Assembly: GCA_947652605.1 (NCBI GenBank)
Contig: CANTFG010000085.1
Span: 1 to 64,000, forward strand
Origin: Elmis aenea
Lineage: Eukaryota > Arthropoda > Insecta > Coleoptera > Elmidae
Length of the DNA stretch: 64,000 nt
Direction: 5' to 3'
This document shows positions 9,498 to 19,400 of the stretch, one piece after another; the stretch's first letter is position 1; each line of letters opens with the position of its first letter. The notes under the pieces were generated by a model. It worked only from the letters and a program-made list of their open reading frames with translations, did no database searches and was not told the DNA's origin. A program made the translations under genes and the position numbers.

Positions 9498-10071
9498 TAC
9501 AGGCACATTCTGCATTTTTAACGTTATTGCAACGGAGATTCTTGTGTCTGCACTCGACCGTCATTGCAACGGAGAATGTGTTAGTATTTTTGCCCTACCG
9601 GCGAATCGTCGTGATCGGCCCGAGGGATACGCGATCGTTGGATCCGACTGCGAACCGCAAAAACATTTATTCGGATGATGAAGCCCGAGCGACTTCCGTA
9701 CTTTTACCGTCATTGCAACAAAGATTCATGTGCTTGCACTCGACCGTCATTGCAACGGAGAATGTGTCTAATTTTGCCCGTCATAGCAACGGAGAATGTG
9801 GCTGTAGATTTGACCGTCAATGCAACGGAGAATGGGCCTGCACGTTTACCGGTATTGCAACGGAGATTCTTGTGTCTGCATTCGACCGCCATAGCAACGG
9901 AGAATGTGCCTGTACCTTTGACCGTCATTGCAACGGAGAATTGGTCTGCATTTTTAACGTTATTGCAACGGAGATTCTTGTGTCTGCACTCGACCGTCAT
10001 TGCAACGGAGAATGTGTTAGTATTTTTGCCCGTCATTGCGACCGAGAATGTGCTTGTACCTTTGGCCGTCC
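9498..10071. repeat. 36-bp hairpin-forming minisatellite (cassette 1)
   Basis: About a dozen diverged 36-bp units of the type GTCATTGCAACGGAGAATGT plus 16 variable bases ending in GACC or GCCC. One copy of the 110-150 bp segment also found in the Y units (GATCGGCCCGAGGGATACGC) is embedded near 9597-9750. Each unit can fold as CCGT-CATTGCA-ACGG; variants such as CGTT-ATTGC-AACG keep pairing. Because 36 bp is 12 codons, frames stay open (201 codons from 9527, 145 from 9675). A 12-residue RHCNGECACTFD-like period results. No known domain is recognised. Confidence 0.85.
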
Positions 10072-10610
10072 TGTGGTATATGAAAGTAGTGGTTGTCAAG
10101 CCCGGAGGCTGAAACTGAAGCCCGAAGGCTGATTAACCCTAAGGTTGTTTTTAGAGCAGCGCACAGTGCCTAATACTCGGTCAATAAATTACCCGCAGGT
10201 ATTATATATTGGCGTCACTAAAGCGACGGAGTGTATAGGAGCTGAACTCCTGTGGTATGTAAAGGTATATCAAGCCCGAAGGCTGAAATTTATGCCCGAA
10301 GGCTGTTAACCCGGAGGTTACTTAAGGTATCGGGGTCTCGCCTCGCGACAAGACGAATCCCCGAGCTAAGGGCTGTCTCAACAGATGCAGCGTGGAAACT
10401 GCACTACCGAGTTCCACACCCTGCCAGAACGTAAGTCAGTAGTATTGGCGTCACTAATTATATGACGAAGCAATTGGCTACCTTATGCTGGAGCAAGCTC
10501 CTGTGGTATATGAAAGTAGTGGTTGTCAAGCCCGGAGGCTGAAACTGAAGCCCGAAGGCTGATTAACCCTAAGGTTGTTTTTAGAGCAACGCACAGTGCC
10601 TAATATTCGG
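10072..10610. repeat. Hairpin-chain module, two paralogous segments (cassette 1)
   Basis: Two related segments, each containing TTGGCGTCACTA, a GGAG...CTCC hairpin, CTGTGGTAT, and AGCCCGAAGGCT-type repeats. Short inverted repeats follow one another: 10213-10228 (CGTC/GACG), 10238-10250 (GGAG/CTCC), 10373-10384 (CTGT/ACAG), 10386-10403 (TGCAG/CTGCA), 10449-10467 (CGTCA/TGACG), 10490-10501 (GGAG/CTCC). A longer CGGGG/CCCCG pairing spans about 10330-10363. It also contains AATAAA near 10182. It could be a structured RNA, a fragment of an LTR or other retroelement, or neither. No protein homology is seen. Confidence 0.7.
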
Positions 10611-11019
10611 ATGATGTAGCCCGCATTTTGGGGGCCGTCAAGTCGAAACTTGGCGGACACCCGCGGGTACGTTGTGGTGTTAACAAAAATTGTCGTATGC
10701 TTTCGGATACGCCAAGGACTCCGCCGAACGATCGGGAATTTTCGTCGCCTCGCAATATTCGAAACACGCACTTATTCCGCTGTGACGCGGGAAAAATCCG
10801 TAATCGAAACGGAGACGGTCGCTCCAGGTACCGCGGTACTATAGACAACTTTACGGCCTAACATGCGCTCAGTCGTCCGCGGACGACGAACGAATTTTTC
10901 GCCGGGTCGCCGCGGTGAGGTGTTCATGTGTCTGCATCTACCGCCGAACCGTCGTGATCGGCCCGAGGGATACGCGATCGTTAGATCCGACTGCGAACCG
11001 CAAAAACATTTATTCGGAT
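10611..11019. repeat. GC-rich module with perfect palindromes (cassette 1)
   Basis: A segment present once per cassette, from ATGTAGCCCGCATTTTGG to the first Y unit. It includes the 16-bp palindrome GTCGTCCGCGGACGAC (10872-10887) and the 12-bp palindrome GTACCGCGGTAC (10828-10839). Its right end (CGCCGGGTCGCCG..., then CGTGATCGGCCCGAGGG) is homologous to the right half of the X units, so it is probably a diverged relative. Overlapping frames of 64-94 codons on both strands have no recognisable product. Confidence 0.8.
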
Positions 11020-14000
11020 GATGAAGCCCGAGCGACTTCCGTACTTTTACCGTCATTGCAACGGAGATTCATGTGCTTGCACTCGACCGTCATTGCAACG
11101 GAGAATGTGTTAGTGGTATTCATGTGTCCGCACCTACCGGCAATCCGTCGTGATCGACCCAAGGGATACGCGATCGTTGGATCCGACTGCAAACCGCAAA
11201 AACATTTATTCGGATGATGACGCCCGAGCGACCTCGGTATTTTAAAGGAACTTTTTCGGACGGCCGTGGATGATTACCAAAGAGTTCTCAAATTTTGCTT
11301 CTTAGACGTAGTCGGATGCGCTATTCTTTTAGCTACATGTCGAACACCGGATAAAAATTTTCTCACCGCAATTAACGGAGTTATGAATATTTTTGTAGAC
11401 CGAGATGTTTTTATCGCCGGGTCGCCGAGACGTTGTGGTATTCATGTGTCCGCACCTACCGGCGATTCGTCGTGATCGGCCCGAGGGATACGAGATCGTT
11501 GGATCCGATTGCGAACCGCAAAAACATTTATTCGGATGATGAAGCCCGAGCGACTTCCGTACTTTTACCGTCATTGCAACGGAGATTCATGTGCTTGCAC
11601 TCGACCGTCAGTGCAACGGAGAATGTGTTAGTGGTATTCATGTGTCCGCACCTACCGGCAATCCGTCGTGATCGACCCGAGGGATACGCGATCGTTGGAT
11701 CCGACTGCAAACCGCAAAAACATTTATTCGGATGATGACGCCCGAGCGACCTCGGTATTTTAAAGGAACTTTTTCGGACGGCCGTGGATGATTACCAAAG
11801 AGTTCTCAAATTTTGCTTCTTAGACGTAGTCGGATGCGCTATTCTTTTAGCTACATGTCGAACACCGGATAAAAATTTTCTCACCGCAATTAACGGAGTT
11901 ATGAATATTTTTGTAGACCGAGATGTTTTTATCGCCGGGTCGCCGAGACGTTGTGGTATTCATGTGTCCGCACCTACCGGCGATTCGTCGTGATCGGCCC
12001 GAGGGATACGCGATCGTTGGATCCGACTGCGAACCGCAAAAACATTTATTCGGATGATGACGCCCGAGCGACCTCGGTATTTTAAAGGAACTTTTTCGGA
12101 CGGCCGTGGATGATTACCAAAGAGTTCTCAAATTTTGCTTCTTAGACGTAGTCGGATGAGCTATTCTTTTAGCTACATGTCGAACACCAGATAAAAATTT
12201 TCTCACCGCAATTAACGGAGTTATGAATATTTTTGTAGACCGAGATGTTTTTATCGCCGGGTCGCCGAGACGTTGTGGTATTCATGTGTCCGCACCTACC
12301 GGCGATTCGTCGTGATCGGCCCGAGGGATACGCGATCGTTGGATCCGACTGCGAACCGCAAAAACATTTATTCGGATGATGACGCCCGAGCGACCTCGGT
12401 ATTTTAAAGGAACTTTTTCGGACGGCCGTGGATGATTACCAAAAAGTTCTCAAATTTTGCTTCTTAGACGTAGTCGGATGCGCTATTCTTTTAGCTACAT
12501 GTCGAACACCGGATAAAAATTTTCTCACCGCAATTAACGGAGTTATGAATATTTTTGTAGACCGAGATGTTTTTATCGCCGGGTCGCCGAGACGTTGTGG
12601 TATTCATGTGTCCGCACCTACCGGCGATTCGTCGTGATCGGCCCGAGGGATACGAGTTCGTTGGATCCGATTGCGAACCGCAAAAACATTTATTCGGATG
12701 ATGAAGCCCGAGCGACTTCCGTACTTTTACCGTCATTGCAACGGAGATTCATGTGCTTGCACTCGACCGTCATTGCAACGGAGAATGTGTTAGTGGTATT
12801 CATGTGTCCGCACCTACCGGCAATCCGTCGTGATCGGCCCGAGGGATACGCGATCGTTGGATCCGACTGCAAACCGCAAAAACATTTATTCGGATGATGA
12901 CGCCCGAGCGACCTCGGTATTTTAAAGGAACTTTTTCGGACGGCCGTGGATGATTACCAAAGAGTTCTCAAATTTTGCTTCTTAGACGTAGTCGGATGCG
13001 CTATTCTTTTAGCTACATGTCGAACACCGGATAAAAATTTTCTCACCGCAATTAACGGAGTTATGAATATTTTTGTAGACCGAGATGTTTTTATCGCCGG
13101 GTCGCCGAGACGTTGTGGTATTCATGTGTCCGCACCTACCGGCGATTCGTCGTGATCGGCCCGAGGGATACGCGATCGTTGGATCCGACTGCGAACCGCA
13201 AAAACATTTATTCGGATGATGACGCCCGAGCGACCTCGGTATTTTAAAGGAACTTTTTCGGACGGCCGTGGATGATTACCAAAGAGTTCTCAAATTTTGC
13301 TTCTTAGACGTAGTCGGATGAGCTATTCTTTTAGCTACATGTCGAACACCAGATAAAAATTTTCTCACCGCAATTAACGGAGTTATGAATATTTTTGTAG
13401 ACCGAGATGTTTTTATCGCCGGGTCGCCGAGACGTTGTGGTATTCATGTGTCCGCACCTACCGGCGATTCGTCGTGATCGGCCCGAGGGATACGCGATCG
13501 TTGGATCCGACTGCGAACCGCAAAAACATTTATTCGGATGATGACGCCCGAGCGACCTCGGTATTTTAAAGGAACTTTTTCGGACGGCCGTGGATGATTA
13601 CCAAAAAGTTCTCAAATTTTGCTTCTTAGACGTAGTCGGATGCGCTATTCTTTTAGCTACATGTCGAACACCGGATAAAAATTTTCTCACCGCAATTAAC
13701 GGAGTTATGAATATTTTTGTAGACCGAGATGTTTTTATCGCCGGGTCGCCGAGACGTTGTGGTATTCATGTGTCCGCACCTACCGGCGATTCGTCGTGAT
13801 CGGCCCGAGGGATACGCGATCGTTGGATCCGACTGCGAACCGCAAAAACATTTATTCGGATGATGAAGCCCGAGCGACTTCCGTACTTTTACCGTCATTG
13901 CAACGGAGATTCATGTGCTTGCACTCGACCGTCATTGCAACGGAGAATGTGTTAGTGGTATTCATGTGTCCGCACCTACCGGCAATTCGTCGTGATCGGC

Positions 14001-14117
14001 CCAAGGGATACGCGATCGTTGGATCCGACTGCAAACCGCAAAAACATTTATTCGGATGATGACGCCCGAGCGACCTCGGTATTTTAAAGGAACTTTTTCG
14101 GACGGCCGTGGTTGTTA
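11020..14117. repeat. 322/196-bp X-Y higher-order tandem array (cassette 1)
   Basis: Order: Y 11020, X 11216, Y 11538, X 11734, X 12056, X 12378, Y 12700, X 12896, X 13218, X 13540, Y 13862, then a truncated X from 14058 that runs into the pyrimidine tract. The block Y-X-X-X is 1,162 bp and occurs twice in a row. Every unit starts GATGAMGCCCGAGCGAC and ends CATTTATTCG. Each X has a 69-codon frame (11266-11475, for example) whose product I do not recognise. The second X of each block (12056, 13218) has a TGA in it. Y units share their right half with X. Confidence 0.95.
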
Positions 14118-16465
14118 CCTTCATCTCCTTCATCTCCTCCTTCATCTCCTCCATCATCTCCTCCTTCATCTCCTCCTTCATCTCCTCCTTCATCTGCTCC
14201 TTCATCTGCTCCTTCATCTGCTCCTTCATCTGCTCCTTCATATCCTCCTTCATCTACTTCATCTCCTCCTTCATCTCCTCCTTCATCTCCTCCTTCATCT
14301 CCTCCTTCATCTCCTCCTTCATCTCCTCCTTCATCTCCTCCTTCATCTCCTTCTTCATCTCCTCCTTCATCTCCTCCTTCATCTCCTGCTTCATCTCCTC
14401 CTTCATCTCCTCCTTCATCTCCTCCTTCGTCTCCTCCTTCATCTCCTCCTTCATCTCCTCCTTCATCTCCTCCTTCACCTTCTCCTTCATCTCCTACTTC
14501 ATCTCCTCCTTCATCTCCTCCTTCATCTCCTCCTTCATCTCCTACTTCATCTCCTCCTTCATCTCCTCCTTCATCTCCTCCTTCATCTCCTCCTTCATCT
14601 CCTCCTTCATCTCCTCCTTCATCTCCTCCTTCATCTTCTCCTTCATCTCCTCCTTCATCTCCATCTCCTCCTTCATCTCCTCCTTCATCTCTTCCTTCAT
14701 CTCCTCCTTCATCTACTCCTTCATCTCCTCCTTCATCTCCTCCTTCATCTCCTCCTTCATCTCCTCCTTCATCTCCTCCTTCATCTCCTTCTTCATCTCC
14801 TGCTTCATCTCCTCCTTCATCTCCTGCTTCATCTCCTCCTTCATCTCCTTCATCTCCTCCTTCACCTCCTCCTTCATCTCCTACTTCATCTCCTCCTTCA
14901 TCTCCTCCTTCATCTCCTACTTCATCTCCTCCTTCATCTCCTCCTTCATCTCCTCCTTCATCTCCTCCTTCATCTCCTCCTTCATCTCCTCCTTGATCTC
15001 CTCCTTCATCTCCTCCTTCATCTCCTCCTTCATCTCCTCCTTCATCTCCTCCTTCATCTCCTCCTTCATCTCCTCCTTCATCTCCTCCTTCATCTCCTTC
15101 TTCATCTCCTCCTTCTTCTCCTCCTTCATCTCCTCCTTCATCTCCTCCTTCATCTCCTCCTTCATCTCCTCCTTCATCTCCTCCTTAATCTCCTCCTTCA
15201 TCTCCTCCTTTATCTCCTCCTTCATCTCCTCCTTCATCTCCTCCTTCATCTCTTCCTTCATCTCCTCCTTCATCTCCTCCTTCATCTCCTGCTTCTTCTC
15301 CTGCTTTATCTCCTGCTTCATCTCCTGCTTTATCTCCTGCTTCATCTCCTCCTTCATCTCCTCCTTCATCTCCTCCTTCATCTCCTCCTTCATCTCCTCC
15401 TTCATCTCCTCCTTTATCTCTTCCTTCATCTCCTCCTTCATCTCCTCCTTCATCTCCTCCTTCATCTCCTCCTTCATCTCCTCCTTCATCTCCTCCTTTA
15501 TCTCTTCCTTCATCTCCTCCTTCATCTCCTCCTTCATCTCCTCCTTCATCTCCTCCTCCATCTCCTCCTTCATCTCCTCCTTCATCTCCTTCATCTCCTC
15601 CTTCTTCTCCTCCTTCATCTCCTCCTTTATCTCCTCCTTCATCTCCTCCATCTCCTCCATCTCCTCCTTGATCTCCTCCTTCATCTCCTTCTTCATCTCT
15701 TCTTTCATCTCCTCCTTGATCATCTCCTTCATCTCCTCCTTGATCATCTCCTTCATCTCCTCCTTCATCTCCTCCTTCATCTCCTCCTTCATCTCCTCCT
15801 TCATCTTCTCCTTCATCTCCTCCTTTATCTCTTCGTTCATCTCCTCCTTCATCTCCTGCTTCTTCTCCTGCTTTATCTCCTGCTTCATCTCCTGCTTTTT
15901 CTCCTGCTTCATCTCCTCCTTCATCTCCTCCTTCATCTCCTCCTTCATCTCCTCCTTCATCTCCTCCTTCATCTCCTCCTTCATCTCCTCCTTCATCTCC
16001 TCCTTCATCTCCTCCTTCATCTCCTCCTTCATCTCCTCCTTCATCTCCTCCTTCATCTCCTCCTTCATCTCCTCCTTTATCTCTTCGTTCATCTCCTCCT
16101 TCATCTCCTGCTTCTTCTCCTGCTTTATCTCCTGCTTCATCTCCTGCTTTATCTCCTGCTTTATCTCCTCCTTCATCTCCTCCTTCATCTCCTCTTTCAT
16201 CTCCTCCTTCATCTCCTCCTTCATCTCCTCCTTCATCTCCTCCTTCATCTCCTTCTTCATCTCCTCCTTCATCTCCTCCTTCATGTCCTCCTTCATCTCC
16301 TCCTTCATCTTCTCCTTCATCTCCTTCTTCATCTACTCCTTCATCTCTTCCTTCATCTCCTCCTTCATCTCCTCCTTCATCTCCTTCATCTCCTCCTTCG
16401 TCTTTTCCTTCTTCTTCTCCTTCATCTCCTCCTTCATCTCGACCTTCTTCTTCATCTCCTTCTAC
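14118..16465. repeat. Homopyrimidine minisatellite tract 1
   Basis: 2,348 bp of 12-bp CTCCTCCTTCAT units, with 9-bp CTCCTTCAT variants. Units with TGCTCC lie near the left end and CTCCTGCTTTAT sub-blocks near 15290-15350, 15850-15910 and 16100-16170. It begins after a broken X unit (GTGGTTGTTACC) and ends TCTCGACCTTCTTC...CTTCTAC, the same junction as tract 0. Two plus-strand frames span it (14056-16530, 14108-16498). Minus-strand (MKEE)n frames are cut by TAG codons. None is a convincing gene. Confidence 0.95.
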
Positions 16466-19400
16466 AGCAAATGGCTTCAAACTTGGTATACACATTAGTT
16501 ATGAGCGATTTAAGGATTAATAGCCCCTAAATACGATTTTTAATTTTTCGTGAAAAATGGGAAAAGTGCAAGGGCTATATAGTCTGCACTTTTATCGACA
16601 AAAAAATCGATTTTCTTAAAACTACAGCAAATGGCTTCAAACTTCTTATACACGTTAGTTATGAGCGAATTAAGGATTATTAGCCCCTAAATACGATTTT
16701 TAATTTTTCGCGAAAAATGGGAAAAGTACAAGGGCTATATAGTCTTTGCACTTTTTTCGACAAAAAAATCGATTTTCTTAAAACTACAGCAAATGGCTTC
16801 AAACTTCTTATACACGTTAGTTACGAGCGAATTAAGGATTATTAGCCCCAAAATACGATTTTTAATTTTTCGCGAAAAATGGGAAAAGTACAAAGGCTAT
16901 AGTCTTTGCACTTTTTTCGACAAAAAAATCGATTTTCTTAAAACTACAGCAAATGGCTTCAAACTTCTTAAACACGTTAGTTACGAGCAAGTTAAGGAAT
17001 ATTAGCCCCTAAATACGATTTTTAATTTTTCGCGAAAAATGGGAAAAGTACAAAGGCTATAGTCTTTGCACTTTTTTCGACAAAAAAATCGATTTTCTTA
17101 AAACAACAGCAAATGGCTTCAAACTTCTTAAACACGTTAGTTACGAGCAAGTTAAGGATTATTAGCCCCTAAATACGATTTTTAATTTTTCGCGAAAAAT
17201 GGGAAAAGTACAAAGGCTATAGTCTGCACTTTTTTCGACAAAAAAATCGATTTTCTTAAAACTACAGCAAATGGCTTCAAACTTCTTATACACGTTAGTT
17301 ACGAGCGAATTAAGGATTATTAGCCTCTAAATACGATTTTTAATTTTTCGTGAAAAATGGGAAAAGGACAAAGGCTTATAGTCTTTGCACTTTTTTCGAC
17401 AAAAAAATCGATTTTCTTAAAACTATAGCAAATGGCTTCAAACTTCTTAAACACGTTAGTTACGAGCAAGTTAAGGATTATTAGCCCCTAAATACGATTT
17501 TTAATTTTTCGCGAAAAATGGGAAAAGTACAAAGGCTATAGTCTGCACTTTTTTCGACAAAAAAATCGATTTTCTTAAAACTACAGCAAATGGCTTCAAA
17601 CTTCTTATACACGTTAGTTATGAGCGAATTAAGGATTATTAGCCCCTAAATACGATTTTTAATTTTTCGTGAAAAATGGGAAAAGTACAAAGGCTATAGT
17701 CTTTGCACTTTTTTCGACAAAAAAATCGATTTTCTTAAAACTATAGCAAATCGCTTCAAACTTCTTAAACACGTTAGTTACGAGCAAGTTAAGGATTATT
17801 AGCCCCTAAATACGATTTTTAATTTTTCGCGAAAAATGGGAAAAGTACAAAGGCTATAGTCTTTGCACTTTTTTCGACAAAAAAATCGATTTTCTTAAAA
17901 CTACAGCAAATGGCTTCAAACTTCTTATACACGTTAGTTATGAGCGAATTAAGGATTATTAGCCCCTAAATACGATTTTTAATTTTTCGCGAAAAATGGG
18001 AAAAGTACAAAGGCTATATAGTCTTTGCACTTTTTTCGACAAAAAAATCGATTTCCTTAAAACTACAGCAAATGGCTTCAAACTTCTTAAACACGTTAGT
18101 TATGAGCAATTTAAGGATTATTAGCCCCTAAATACGATTTTTAATTTTTCGCGAAAAATGGGAAAAGTACAAAGGCTATAGTCTTTGCACTTTTTTCGAC
18201 AAAAAAATCGATTTTCTTAAAACTACAGCAAATGGCTTCAAACTTCTTATACAAGTTAGTTATGAGCGAATTAAGGATTATTAGCCCCTAAATACGATTT
18301 TTAATTTTTCGCGAAAAATGGGAAAAGTACAAAGGCTATAAGTCTGCACTTTTTTCGACAAAAAAATCAATTTTTAAAAACTACAGCAAATGGCTTCAAA
18401 CTTCTTATACACGTTAGTTATGAGCGAATTAAGGATTATTAGCCCCTAAATACGATTTTTAATTTTTCGTGAAAAATGGGAAAAGTACAAAGGCTATATA
18501 GTCTTTGCACTTTTTTCGACAAAAAAATCGATTTTCTTAAAACTATAGCAAATGGCTTCAAACTTCTTAAACACGTTAGTTACGAGCAAGTTAAGGATTA
18601 TTAGCCCCTAAATACGATTTTTAATTTTTCGCGAAAAATGGGAAAAGTACAAAGGCTATAGTCTTTGCACTTTTTTCGACAAAAAAATCGATTTTCTTAA
18701 AACTACAGCAAATGGCTTCAAACTTCTTATACACATTAGTTATGAGCGAATTAAGGATTATTAGCCCCTAAATACGATTTTTAATTTTTCGCGAAAAATG
18801 GGAAAAGTACAAAGGCTATAGTCTTTGCACTTTTTTCGACAAAAAAATCGATTTTCTTAAAACTACAGCAAATGGCTTCAAACTTCTTATACACGTTAGT
18901 TACGAGCGAATTAAGGATTATTAGCCCCTAAATACGATTTTTAATTTTTCGTAAAAAATGGGAAAAGTACAAAGGCTATAGTCTTTGCACTTTTTTCGAC
19001 AAAAAAAATCGATTTTCTTAAAACTATAGCAAATGGCTTCAAACTTCTTAAACACGTTAGTTACGAGCAAGTTAAGGATTATTAGCCCCTAAATACGATT
19101 TTTAATTTTTCGCGAAAAATGGGAAAAGTACAAAGGCTATAGTCTGCACTTTTTTCGACAAAAAAATCGATTTTCTTAAAACTACAGCAAATGGCTTCAA
19201 ACTTCTTATACCCATTAGTTATGAGCGAATTAAGGATTAGCCCCTAAATACGATTTTTAATTTTTCGCGAAAAATGGGAAAAGTACAAAGGCTATATAGT
19301 CTTTGCACTTTTTTCGACAAAAAAATCGATTTTCTTAAAACTACAGCAAATGGCTTCAAACTTCTTATACACGTTAGTTACGAGCAAGTTAAGGATTATT

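Noticed and set aside
9498..10071. CRISPR-like array (36-bp periodicity)
   Set aside because: The units are contiguous diverged repeats with no unique spacers, in a eukaryotic satellite context, and there are no cas genes.
10560..10575. Telomere-like AACCCTAAGG
   Set aside because: A single occurrence per hairpin module, not tandem; it fits the AACC-CTAA-GGTT hairpin instead.
10072..10610. Hammerhead ribozyme or tRNA
   Set aside because: I looked for CTGATGA...GAAA core elements and for tRNA A/B boxes with a cloverleaf. Partial look-alikes (CTGAAACTGAAG, GACGAATCCCC) do not form the required cores.
10526..11056. Overlapping 64-94 codon frames in the GC-rich module
   Set aside because: Several frames on both strands are open at once in GC-rich DNA, none matches a known domain, and a 9-bp insertion and substitutions differ between cassettes without a coding pattern.
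16793..17005. 70-codon frame in the 160-bp satellite
   Set aside because: It exists only where a monomer variant removes a stop. Most other monomers are closed.
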